A stretch of 64,000 nt of DNA, from contig CAWKAJ010000002.1 of NCBI GenBank assembly GCA_963847595.1, positions 1,364,001 to 1,428,000 on the forward strand, read 5' to 3'. Below, in pieces: positions 50,979 through 59,116 of this stretch. The notes beneath the pieces are model-generated. The model was not told where the DNA came from, did no database searches, and was given only the letters and a program-made list of their open reading frames with translations. Numbering within the stretch: position 1 is the first letter of the stretch; every line of letters begins with the position of its first letter. Both the position numbers and the translations under genes were made by a program. This DNA is from JACWAE01 sp963847595 (GTDB taxonomy: Bacteria > Chloroflexota > Dehalococcoidia > SZUA-161).

Positions 50979-51252
50979 TCTTGGTGAATCTTCCCTTTAT
51001 CTTTTTCATCACATGGGGCATCGTAGTGTATTCCATCTCTTCGAGAGGGAGACGGTGCGGCTCGAAGGGCCCATGGCGTCGCATATACTCGCCCGCTATA
51101 TTGGCCTTGCGGCGAGCTTCGTCGAAGCTGGGGTCGTCGAACATATCGCGAGGTCCTACCAGCTTGCCGCTCGTCAGTTGGAAGCCTGCGGCGACCACCC
51201 TGGGAGGCCCATCGAAACGTGAAGGATTGCTCTGAGGTATGGACACCGGCAA
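50971..51252 (-). CDS. Small protein of unknown function (93 aa)
   Basis: Starts MPVSIPQSNPSRFDGPPRVVAAGFQLTSGKLVGPRDMFDDPSFDEARRKANIAGEYMRRHGPFEPHRLPLEEM. No family recognised. It overlaps rdgB by eight bases, so the pair is translationally coupled. Some proline and charge bias; no membrane segment. Confidence 0.55.
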   Translation of the reverse strand: MPVSIPQSNPSRFDGPPRVVAAGFQLTSGKLVGPRDMFDDPSFDEARRKANIAGEYMRRHGPFEPHRLPLEEMEYTTMPHVMKKIKGRFTKID

Positions 51253-51290
51253 GCCCCCTTATTAAGATAAATAATACAAATACTAACTGA

Positions 51291-51770
51291 TTATTTCATG
51301 TGTTCTCGAACCAGAGAGATGAATTTCTGGGCAACCTCCGCGTGGACATTAGTCATCCTCAGCCTCGCCCCGGCGGCATCGCTTATCCCCGCTCCTCTGA
51401 ATTGCACATATGTTACCTTGGAAAACACTCCGTAGACTATGAGCACAATGCCCACAAACGTAGCGACTCCGCAAAGCGGGGTGACCAAGCTAACATCGGT
51501 AAATATATTTACCACGATTCCGATAATTCCCAGTACCGCAAGCACAATGCCTGTATCGGTCACAAGCCCCCGTGACCCGCTGATGTAAGTGATAGAGGAT
51601 ATATGCGAATAAGCGATATCGTCGATCTCTTCCCCATGAAACCGCTTGCGGTGTCTGAGCAGCCGTTTATTGGTGGCGTAAAAGTCGCCGGCCCTGGCCA
51701 GGACGTTCTCTCCCGGCATCAGGTGTTTCCCTACAGCCGACGGTCTCTCTTTAGCTTGTTCTTGCGTCAT
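51291..51770 (-). CDS. PH-domain-like membrane protein (159 aa)
   Basis: An N-terminal bacterial PH-like segment (FYATNKRLLRHRKRFHGEEIDDIAYSHISSITYISGSRG), then two transmembrane helices (IVLAVLGIIGIVVNIF and PLCGVATFVGIVLIVYGVF), then a return to the PH strand and a C-terminal helix. This order matches bacterial PH-domain membrane proteins of unknown role. Confidence 0.7.
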   Translation of the reverse strand: MTQEQAKERPSAVGKHLMPGENVLARAGDFYATNKRLLRHRKRFHGEEIDDIAYSHISSITYISGSRGLVTDTGIVLAVLGIIGIVVNIFTDVSLVTPLCGVATFVGIVLIVYGVFSKVTYVQFRGAGISDAAGARLRMTNVHAEVAQKFISLVREHMK

Positions 51771-51775
51771 CTTCG

Positions 51776-52324
51776 TTAATATTCGAATCCGGGCCGCGCC
51801 TGAACCCCATCATCGTAAGGATGCTTTATCGCTATCATCTCGGTTACCAGGTCAGCAATCTTAACTATCCTGGGGTCAGCATAACGGCCGGTCAGGATGA
51901 GTTCCACCGACTCTGGCTTGTCTTCTATAAGCTTGATCACGTGGTCCAGCTCCAAGAGCTTCCAGGCAACTGCCACATTGACCTCGTCGAGGACAACTAG
52001 GTCGTATTTGCCGCTCATTACCGCCTCGCGGCTAGCCTCCAGCGCCTTCCTTGCCTCATTCTTGTCCTCCTCCTTGACATGACGAGGGTCTACAAAGCCC
52101 AGGCTGCCGAATATAGAGAAGGTGACATTGGGGAAAAGGGCAAGAGTCTTTTTCTCACCGTAGGGGTAATTACCCTTCATAAAGAAGATAATGCAGACTT
52201 TAAGGTCATGGCCCAGAGCTCGGAGCACCACGCCCATCGCCGCCGAGGTCTTGCCCTTGCCACTGCCGGTGAAGACCTCAACAAGCCCTTTTCTGGGAGA
52301 AGACGCAGGCGGTTTATTTGTCAT
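51776..52324 (-). CDS. cobO: Cob(I)alamin adenosyltransferase (CobO/BtuR type)
   Basis: Adenosylates corrinoids. A 182-residue protein with the P-loop EVFTGSGKGKTSAAMGV, FMKGNYPYGE, DLVVLDEVNVAV and the C-terminal HPYDDGVQARPGFEY. The ATG at 52324 is preferred over an upstream TTG. It is consistent with corrinoid-dependent anaerobic metabolism. Confidence 0.93.
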   Translation of the reverse strand: MTNKPPASSPRKGLVEVFTGSGKGKTSAAMGVVLRALGHDLKVCIIFFMKGNYPYGEKKTLALFPNVTFSIFGSLGFVDPRHVKEEDKNEARKALEASREAVMSGKYDLVVLDEVNVAVAWKLLELDHVIKLIEDKPESVELILTGRYADPRIVKIADLVTEMIAIKHPYDDGVQARPGFEY

Positions 52325-52515
52325 TGGCCTTGATATTGAGTCTTTTGGAAGGGATGAGCGCAATTTACTTTAACAAGGTGAACCTGCATTGTCAAGGAAG
52401 AATGGGAAACCACGGAAGAGGCGGTTAGCCTGACCGATATGTCCCAATAGGGTTTCAGGATGGAGAAATCATGCTGTTTCAATCGAGAATTCCTGACTCA
52501 TGCCATCATGCCCGT

Positions 52516-52544
52516 TTGACACCGAAAGTGGAATGTTTTAATAT
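52516..52544 (+). promoter_or_regulatory. Promoter of the thiolase/DUF35 operon
   Basis: TTGACA and TAATAT with a 17-base spacer, about 65 bases upstream of the first start; AGGAGGTG stands before the ATG at 52616. The rest of 52325-52515 shows no gene. Confidence 0.75.
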
Positions 52545-52615
52545 ATTTCAGGTTTGCGCTTGCTGGTCTTCTATTCCGCAGACAGCAAATAAACTCGACT
52601 TACAGGAGGTGCTTA

Positions 52616-53770
52616 ATGGCGCAAAGGGTCGGCATTGTAGCCGTGGCCCAAACTAAGTTCGAAGAAAAGCCAGGGCAACACATTGGCGAACTTCTGTACC
52701 AGACGAGCCGAGACGTCATGGGACAAACAGGCCTGGAGTTCAAAGACGACGGCACCGGCATAGACTGCACCATAGCATCAGGATATGACATGATGAGCGG
52801 TCCCGGCGGTGCCTACATGTTCCTCGGATACATAGTCGGTGCCTGGCAGAGAGAGGATGAGAGAGTAATCGAAGACGGCTCTATGGCAGTTTACTACGGA
52901 GCCGCGCAGATCCTCTCGGGACACTCCGATGTTGCCCTGGTCGTGGGCTACTCCAAGGAAACTCAGATCGACAAGAACCTGATAGAATGCCTGAGTATGG
53001 ACCAAATATATCAAAGAAGGATTGGGCTTGACTACGTCTCAGCCGCCGCTCTGCAGGCGATGAGATACACTACCAAATACGGCATAACCCCCGAACAGCT
53101 TGCCAAGGTAGTGGTAAAGGCCCGCAATAATGCCAAGAATAACCCTTACGCATATTGCTGTGATTCCCTCACCGTGAAAGATGTCCTCAGGTCGACCATG
53201 CTGTGTGACCCCATCAGAGTTCAGGAGGCCAAGCCAACTCCAGTAGATGGCGCCTGCGCCTTAATACTGGCCACTGAGGAAAAGGCTAAGAAGCTTACCA
53301 AGAAGCCAGTATGGATCACAGGGGTGTCAAGCTGCTACGATCATCATGAATTGGGATACAGAGACTTGGCTAATTGCAATGCGCTGGTCACGGCCGCATC
53401 GAAGGCATACAAGATGGGTGGGATAACCAATCCTCTAAAAGAGTTCGATGTGGCTGAGATTTCAGAGCATTATTCATATCAAGAGCCGCTGTGGTGCGAG
53501 GGCCTGGGCCTCTGCGGCAAGGGTGAGGGCGGCAAGCTCATCGACAGCGGAAAGACCGAGATGGGCGGTGAGCTGCCCGTGAACCCCTCCGGCGGCGTCC
53601 TTTCCGGAATACCACACTGCCTCGCGGGAATGCACAGCGTGGTTGAGTGCGCACTGCAACTGCGAGGCGAAGCTGGCAAGAGGCAGGTTAAGGGGGCCAA
53701 GAAAGCCCTTGCTCACGGGGTCGACGGCCCTGCCGGACAACTACACTGCGTCATAACTTTGGAGAACTAG
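52616..53770 (+). CDS. Thiolase-like protein lacking the nucleophilic cysteine (subunit 1)
   Basis: A 384-residue thiolase-fold protein. The region where thiolases have the nucleophile (NACASG-like) reads EDGSMAVYYGAAQIL, with no cysteine. The C-terminal NPSGGVLSGIPHCLAGMHSVVECALQL replaces the usual GHPxGATG. This is the pattern of SCP2-thiolase-like aldolases and related proteins, not of ordinary thiolases. It forms an operon with a second thiolase-like protein and two DUF35 proteins, which likely bind CoA substrates. Confidence 0.85.
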   Translation: MAQRVGIVAVAQTKFEEKPGQHIGELLYQTSRDVMGQTGLEFKDDGTGIDCTIASGYDMMSGPGGAYMFLGYIVGAWQREDERVIEDGSMAVYYGAAQILSGHSDVALVVGYSKETQIDKNLIECLSMDQIYQRRIGLDYVSAAALQAMRYTTKYGITPEQLAKVVVKARNNAKNNPYAYCCDSLTVKDVLRSTMLCDPIRVQEAKPTPVDGACALILATEEKAKKLTKKPVWITGVSSCYDHHELGYRDLANCNALVTAASKAYKMGGITNPLKEFDVAEISEHYSYQEPLWCEGLGLCGKGEGGKLIDSGKTEMGGELPVNPSGGVLSGIPHCLAGMHSVVECALQLRGEAGKRQVKGAKKALAHGVDGPAGQLHCVITLEN

Positions 53771-53779
53771 GAGGAATAT

Positions 53780-54940
53780 ATGACTGGAGAGAGGATTGCT
53801 ATCGTCGGAGTGGGGCAAACAGTGCACAAAAGCAAAAGGACAGATGTCAACACGGCAGAATTGTGCGCTGAGGCTGTCGAGGCTGCCCTCGCTGATGCGC
53901 AGTTAACCATTAAGGATATCGACTGTGTAATACTCGGCTCCTTCGAGCCAGCCGATGGATACAGTGGGCCTGACAAGTTTATCATCCCCGAACTTGGCTG
54001 CGTGGGCAAAGCCGGATTCGAAATGCAGAACGTGGGCACCACAGGTGCCGTGGTTTGCGCTACCGGCTTCAACATGGCTGCGTCAGGACTATTCGAGAAC
54101 GTTCTTTGCATAGCCTGGCAGAAGATGGACGAGGCTGCCGGCGCCTTCGGACGCGGCGGCGGTGGCGCCAACGAATACTGGACCGGCCAGTTCCCCATGT
54201 CACCTATCACCAATTTCGCCCGAAGGACATATGACTATATGACACGCTCGGGCTGCACAGAGGAGCACCTGGCCATGGTCAGGGTCAAACAAGACCAATG
54301 CGCACAGAGGAACAAATACGCGCAGCTCAAGCTTGGCCTCACCGTGGAGAAGGTCATGGGAGATTTCCTCCTGGCCTGGCCCATCAGGCGTCTTCATATG
54401 TGCCCTACCACTGCAGGCTCTGCAGCAATTATAGTGTGCCCGGAGAAGAGGGCTAAGAAAGTCACCAACAAGCCGGTATGGGTCGAGGACTGGTTCACCT
54501 GCCACCAGGGTGGCGCGCTCACTATGGCCGAGGACCCTCAGGCGTCTACCCTCGGCTATGCATGTAAAAAGATATACAAGAGATGCGGCATAACGAATCC
54601 CAAGAAAGAGATACAGGCCTGGGAGGTGTACGAGCCGGCATCAACCGCTGAGCTGAGGTGGATGGAAGAAGTGGGAGTAGCAGAGGACTACAAAGCATGG
54701 AAGCTGTTCGAGCAGGGTAAAGTCGGGATAGAGAAAGAGATACCGTTCAACCCCTCCGGCGGCGTAACCGCCACCAATCCTATCGGGTGCACCCCGGTGG
54801 TCAGAGTGGTAGAGGCATCGCTGCAGGTTCGCGGCGATGCTGAAGAACACCAGGTTCCGGGCACCATTAACAGGGCGTTAGCAACAGGCTACGGTGGACA
54901 GGGCGAGAATGTAGTTTTCCTGCTCAAGAAGACGCTGTAG
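53780..54940 (+). CDS. Thiolase-like protein lacking the nucleophilic cysteine (subunit 2)
   Basis: A 386-residue protein, 9 bp after the first. The nucleophile region reads VGTTGAVVCATGFNMA with Thr-Thr instead of the catalytic Cys; the one Cys is displaced by several residues. The C-terminal NPSGGVTATNPIGCTPVVRVVEAS retains an NPxG but not GHPxGATG. It is only distantly similar to subunit 1, so they may form a heteromer. Confidence 0.85.
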   Translation: MTGERIAIVGVGQTVHKSKRTDVNTAELCAEAVEAALADAQLTIKDIDCVILGSFEPADGYSGPDKFIIPELGCVGKAGFEMQNVGTTGAVVCATGFNMAASGLFENVLCIAWQKMDEAAGAFGRGGGGANEYWTGQFPMSPITNFARRTYDYMTRSGCTEEHLAMVRVKQDQCAQRNKYAQLKLGLTVEKVMGDFLLAWPIRRLHMCPTTAGSAAIIVCPEKRAKKVTNKPVWVEDWFTCHQGGALTMAEDPQASTLGYACKKIYKRCGITNPKKEIQAWEVYEPASTAELRWMEEVGVAEDYKAWKLFEQGKVGIEKEIPFNPSGGVTATNPIGCTPVVRVVEASLQVRGDAEEHQVPGTINRALATGYGGQGENVVFLLKKTL

Positions 54941-54974
54941 CCGATTTTAATGGAGAAATACCTAGGAGGTTATA

Positions 54975-55448
54975 ATGGTACTTAAGAAGGAAGAACCGCA
55001 GGATCCATCGGTAGCGTTTCGCTATCCCCGCGTTATCACATATAAGCACTCGCTGGGCTATCAAAGCAAGTTCGCTCATGCGCTGAAGATGGGCAGAATC
55101 ATTGCCACCAAGTGCCCCGTGGATGGGCGCTGCACCGTCCCGCCCCGCATAGTCTGCCCCATGCACCACGTCAGACAGACCGAGTGGGTGGACCAGGGAC
55201 AGCGTGGCAAACTGCTCTCAGCGTTCAAGATTAACTTCCCCATGTTTGATTCACGAACGGGTGAGTTGAAGAGCTGGGAGACGCCCATAGTCTCTATTGA
55301 ACTCGAAGGTGGCGCCAGGATGGATGGATGGTGCTCCGAGACAGACACAGAAAAACTAAAGCCAGGCATAATCCTCGAGGCAGTCTGGAGACCGCCTGAG
55401 GAGAGAAAGGGCAGAGTCGACGATATCCTTTATTGGAAGCCAGTGTAG
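54975..55448 (+). CDS. DUF35 OB-fold/zinc-ribbon protein 1
   Basis: A 157-residue protein: a rubredoxin-like zinc ribbon (CPVDGRC...CPMHH in TKCPVDGRCTVPPRIVCPMHH) followed by an OB-fold domain ending ILYWKPV. DUF35 proteins partner thiolases or their aldolase relatives and bring the acyl-CoA. AGGAGG lies six bases before the start. Confidence 0.9.
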   Translation: MVLKKEEPQDPSVAFRYPRVITYKHSLGYQSKFAHALKMGRIIATKCPVDGRCTVPPRIVCPMHHVRQTEWVDQGQRGKLLSAFKINFPMFDSRTGELKSWETPIVSIELEGGARMDGWCSETDTEKLKPGIILEAVWRPPEERKGRVDDILYWKPV

Positions 55449-55468
55449 TAATTGGGAGAGGTGAGCAA

Positions 55469-55948
55469 ATGACACCACAGATTAAGAAAAGCGTTGCCGA
55501 TATACCCGAGGATCCCATTGTTGTTGAGGTACAAGGGCACTCGAACTTCCTGGTAACCGTAGGGAACACGGGCCATGAGTTCTTATCCCAGATTCGGGAC
55601 AACAAGACTATCATGGGCATCAAGTGCGCGGGCTGCAAAAAAGTACACGTTCCACCCAGGTCCCACTGCCCGACCTGCTTCGCTAAGATGACCGAGTGGG
55701 TGAAGCTCAGCGGCAAGGGCACCCTGGAGACCTTCACCATTGTGCGATATAAAGAACAGTACATGCCCAAAGAACCTCCCTACGCTTATGGCGTTATCAA
55801 ACTGGACGGCGCCGATACCGGGATCGTCCATCTTATTGGCGGAGTCGACCTCAACAAGATAAAGGTCGGCATGAAGATGGAGCCGGTGTTCAAAGAGCAG
55901 CGCGAGGGCAGCATCATGGACATCGAATACTTCAAGCCAGTCGGCTAA
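55469..55948 (+). CDS. DUF35 OB-fold/zinc-ribbon protein 2
   Basis: A 159-residue protein with zinc ligands CAGCKKVHVPPRSHCPTC and an OB-fold (GKGTLETFTIVRYKEQYMPKEPPYAYGVIKLDG, ending IEYFKPVG). The start at 55469 is supported by GAGAGGTG; a longer frame from 55433 is unlikely. It completes the two-plus-two operon. Confidence 0.9.
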   Translation: MTPQIKKSVADIPEDPIVVEVQGHSNFLVTVGNTGHEFLSQIRDNKTIMGIKCAGCKKVHVPPRSHCPTCFAKMTEWVKLSGKGTLETFTIVRYKEQYMPKEPPYAYGVIKLDGADTGIVHLIGGVDLNKIKVGMKMEPVFKEQREGSIMDIEYFKPVG

Positions 55949-55997
55949 TTGATCGCTGTTATCTCTATTCTAGAGGCATTTGGCTTCAAATCGGAAT

Positions 55998-56026
55998 TGT
56001 AGGGGCGGTTCGTGAACCGCCCCTAT
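55998..56026. repeat. TAGGGGC-family palindrome
   Basis: GTAGGGGCGGTTCG and GAACCGCCCCTAT, 50 bp past the last gene of the operon. It is followed by CCCCCTTTTCTAAAGGGGG at about 56064-56082, another small hairpin. Confidence 0.8.
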
Positions 56027-56114
56027 TTACCACTGAAAGCTAAAATTTGCAGAGATTAGTCCCCCCTTTTCTAAAGGGGGCTAGGGGGATTAGGCAACCC
56101 CTCTGAACGCTGAG

Positions 56115-57149
56115 ATGAAAGTCGGTATTATCTACGACCCCATTTATCTGAAGCACGATACCGGCGCCCACGTCGAGAATAGCAGCCGCCTGGTGGAGAC
56201 CGTTGGCCTATTGGAGAAATCGAAACTCATAGACAAACTGGTTGCCATCCCTCCCAGAGCTGCTTCAGTGGAAGAGGTCTCGCTGGCTCATCCCCGCAGC
56301 CACATATCTCGTGTCCAGAGCTACTCCTCCAGAGGTGGCGGCTGGCTCGACGGCGACACTTACGCCTCCCCGGCCTCTTACGAAGTTGCCCTTTCCGCAG
56401 TCGGGGGTGTGCTACAGGGCGTTGATGCGGTAATGACGGGTAAGGTCAATCACGCCTTTGCCCTGGTGAGGCCTCCGGGACATCACGCCACCGTAGATGA
56501 GGCAATGGGGTTCTGCCTGTTCAACAACATCGCTATAGCAGCCGAATACGCCAAGAGGAAATACAAGCTGGACCGCATCCTGATAGCCGATTTCGATGTC
56601 CATCACGGCAATGGCACACAGGAGATTTTCTATAGCGACCCCGAGGTGCTTTATTTCTCCACCCATCAATACCCCTGGTATCCCGGCACTGGCTCCATCT
56701 ATGAGGATGGCGCTGGCGAGGGCAAAGGGTTTACAGTCAACGTGCCCCTGCCCGCCTACTGCGGCGATAAAGAACATCTCCGCGCCTACCGGGAGATTCT
56801 CGTCCCCGTGGCAAAACGCTTCCAGCCCCAACTCATGCTTGTCTCTGCCGGCTATGATCCCCACTGGGCAGACCAGCTCTCGCTGATGCAACTTAGCGTC
56901 TCCGGCTTCGCTGGCATCGTCGGCATCATCAAAGAGCTTGCTGACGAGCTTTGCCAGGGAAAACTTCTGCTATCCTTGGAGGGCGGCTACCACCTCCAGG
57001 CCCTGTCTCACTCAATCAAGGCAACTTTTGAGGTGCTATTGGGCAAATCTCCCGGCCCCGACCCCCTGGGCAAACCCCAGGAAATGATGACGTCACCGGA
57101 TGTAGACCCTATTCTGGAAGAGGTAAAGTCCAGGCACAAGCTGAGCTAG
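56115..57149 (+). CDS. Histone deacetylase family protein (acetoin utilisation/APAH type)
   Basis: A 344-residue zinc-dependent amidohydrolase of the arginase-deacetylase fold. Motifs are LVRPPGHHATVDEAMGFCLFNNIA, FDVHHGNGTQEIFY, ISTHQYPWYPGTG (as FSTHQYPW), VSAGYDPHWADQL and LEGGYH; the metal ligands (Asp in FDVHH, His, Asp in AGYDPH) are present. Likely deacetylates small amines or proteins. Stand-alone. Confidence 0.93.
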   Translation: MKVGIIYDPIYLKHDTGAHVENSSRLVETVGLLEKSKLIDKLVAIPPRAASVEEVSLAHPRSHISRVQSYSSRGGGWLDGDTYASPASYEVALSAVGGVLQGVDAVMTGKVNHAFALVRPPGHHATVDEAMGFCLFNNIAIAAEYAKRKYKLDRILIADFDVHHGNGTQEIFYSDPEVLYFSTHQYPWYPGTGSIYEDGAGEGKGFTVNVPLPAYCGDKEHLRAYREILVPVAKRFQPQLMLVSAGYDPHWADQLSLMQLSVSGFAGIVGIIKELADELCQGKLLLSLEGGYHLQALSHSIKATFEVLLGKSPGPDPLGKPQEMMTSPDVDPILEEVKSRHKLS

Positions 57150-57234
57150 CAAGGTTGCCCTCAACTTTGCACTTTCCTTATTTACTCCTTCGATACTTAT
57201 AATCAATAATGGCATTGTGGTTGTTTACTAATCG

Positions 57235-57330
57235 GGGAGTGCCGAGGGGCAACGCCCCTTTGCCAAGGGTTTGGGGGTGTCCCCTAAGTTTTTTCTTCTC
57301 TCCCCCAAGACTGGGGGGCCTAGGAGGTTG
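57235..57330 (+). repeat. 92-bp three-hairpin repeat
   Basis: Diverged copy in the same orientation, between the HDAC-family gene and the insertion sequence. Confidence 0.85.
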
Positions 57331-57384
57331 AAAAGAGTCCCAAATTCTCTTAATTAGCAGGGAGCGTATTGCGTCAAATTAAAC

Positions 57385-58631
57385 TGTTACCGAAGACCTC
57401 CATATTGCTTCATAATTGCGGTTACCGAACTGGCGTGCGCTCAGACAGCCGCCACAGCTGCTCCAGAGTTGAGTTTATCTGTTTCAAAAGCAGTACAGGG
57501 TTCAATCCGTGATAAATGGCTGCCAGTTCAGCCCGATTAGCCTCAGTTAGTACACCCGATTGCAGTAAACGCTGGTGCGGTGTCCGCGCAGTCTCATAGA
57601 GCTTGTATACTTTGGCCCCATGCCTGGCCTTACTTATTAGCTTCATCGTGGGCTGAAAGAAGTTCTGGTACAACCGAACCAGGCTATAAGTCCTTTCCAG
57701 ACATTCGAAGGCAGATTTCGAGGCGTAGCGGTCGTATCCCACCAGGCGGCGCACCACATTCCCGTTTTTCTGCTCTACGTGGCAACTGTCGTTCTTTTTG
57801 TAAGAGCGAGAGCGGGTAAAGGTGATCTTCTCCTGGAGACAATAGGTATAAAAGTACTGGTTGATGAATTCACTGCCATTGTCCGAGTCCACACCCAGGA
57901 GTGGGAAAGGAAGACGCTGCCGCATCCGGTGTACCGCCTGACGCACCCGAAACTGACCTTTACCCCACACCGGCAGGCATTCCGTCCAGCCGCTGGCTAC
58001 GTCCACAGCACAGAGGGTGTTCAGGTAAAAGCCCTCGGTACTCTCACCACAATGAGCTACCAGGTCTGTTTCCATGAAACCAGGCTTGTTCTCCTGCCAA
58101 TCGGCAAAGGTCCTGATGGGTATGGCGCTCTTGAGCAAGCACCCTGGTCTGGTAGTACTCAGTGAACTTCGACCTCCCGCTTGGCGCCAGGGTCGCAGCA
58201 GCCTGTCAATGGTGGACGGGCTCATCTGGCAGAGTTGTGCTTCCGTAGAAGCATCTATGTGCTGCTCATTATGCTGCCTAAGCACCTTTACCATGTCTGG
58301 TATGAAGGGTTGCAATCGCTTGGAGCACAAACGGTCACTAGCCTCCCAGATCGCTTTCAGCGCTCCGGTAACTTCTGTACCATATTTACATGGCCGACCA
58401 CGTCGCTTGCTTGCCCTGGGCTGGCTTAGCCGATTCAATAACCTGATAGCCGCCTTGCGGTGCAAGCCCGTAACCTGTGTAAATTCATCCAACATTCTGC
58501 CCTTATCTTCTCTTGATGACCGAAAATATCTGCTTTGGAGTGCCTGTGTATATTCTATAATGCTGCGTCGTGTCACCCTTACCTCCTTCGGTAACACTAA
58601 TTTTGACGCAACGATACCACTTTCGGTAACA
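57385..58631 (-). mobile_element. Insertion sequence with doubled terminal sites
   Basis: The ends are perfect 10-base inverted repeats TGTTACCGAA (57385-57394) and TTCGGTAACA (58622-58631). A second copy of GTTACCGAA lies about 35 bases inside each end (57421-57429 and 58587-58595), as expected for two transposase sites per end. It contains one transposase gene. I could not identify a clear target-site duplication. Confidence 0.8.
57422..58576 (-). CDS. DDE (rve-type) transposase
   Basis: About 384 residues. The N-terminal helix-turn-helix (GLHRKAAIRLLNRLS) and a basic patch are followed by an integrase core: first Asp in FMETDLVAHCG, second in LGVDSDNGSEFIN, Glu in SCHVEQKNGNVVRRLVGYDRY. 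GGAGG five bases before GTG at 58576 sets the start; a longer GTG at 58597 is less likely. The stop codon lies in the inner terminal repeat. The frame looks intact, so the element may be active. Confidence 0.88.
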   Translation of the reverse strand: MTRRSIIEYTQALQSRYFRSSREDKGRMLDEFTQVTGLHRKAAIRLLNRLSQPRASKRRGRPCKYGTEVTGALKAIWEASDRLCSKRLQPFIPDMVKVLRQHNEQHIDASTEAQLCQMSPSTIDRLLRPWRQAGGRSSLSTTRPGCLLKSAIPIRTFADWQENKPGFMETDLVAHCGESTEGFYLNTLCAVDVASGWTECLPVWGKGQFRVRQAVHRMRQRLPFPLLGVDSDNGSEFINQYFYTYCLQEKITFTRSRSYKKNDSCHVEQKNGNVVRRLVGYDRYASKSAFECLERTYSLVRLYQNFFQPTMKLISKARHGAKVYKLYETARTPHQRLLQSGVLTEANRAELAAIYHGLNPVLLLKQINSTLEQLWRLSERTPVR

Positions 58632-58724
58632 ATAATTATGAGTCAATGCGGGGAGTAGCAACATAGCTGCCAGCTATGATATACTTTACAGAAACAACCA
58701 TCATTGGATTAGAGAGGAAACAGA

Positions 58725-59093
58725 ATGTTGTGCAGGGGTATCCGCGGCGCGACTACCGCCGACAGTAACACTAAAGAAGACATCCTGAATGCCACCAAAG
58801 AGCTGCTGCGTAAGATGACTGAAGCCAATGACATCAGGGCAGAAAATGTAGCTTGTGCTATATTCACCACCACTCAGGACCTCGACGCAGAGTTCCCTGC
58901 AGCGGCAGCTCGTCAGTTGGGCTGGGCGCACACCGCCCTGTTATGTGCCCAGGAGATGAATGTGCCTGACAGTTTGCAGCACTGTATTCGAATTTTGATA
59001 CTCTACAATACCGAAAAGAGCACCGACGAAATCGTCCATGTCTACATTAAAGGCGCTACTACCTTAAAAGGGGCGGCTTCTAAGAAGAAATAA
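58725..59093 (+). CDS. aroH: Chorismate mutase, AroH class
   Basis: Converts chorismate to prephenate (Phe/Tyr pathway). A 122-residue protein with MLCRGIRGATTADSNTKEDILNATKELLRKM, FTTTQDLDAEFPA and a conserved arginine in CIRILILYNT. Followed 23 bp later by DAHP synthase, so the first and a late shikimate-branch step are adjacent. Confidence 0.93.
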   Translation: MLCRGIRGATTADSNTKEDILNATKELLRKMTEANDIRAENVACAIFTTTQDLDAEFPAAAARQLGWAHTALLCAQEMNVPDSLQHCIRILILYNTEKSTDEIVHVYIKGATTLKGAASKKK

Positions 59094-59116
59094 ATGCTCT
59101 CGGGAGATGATGAAAA

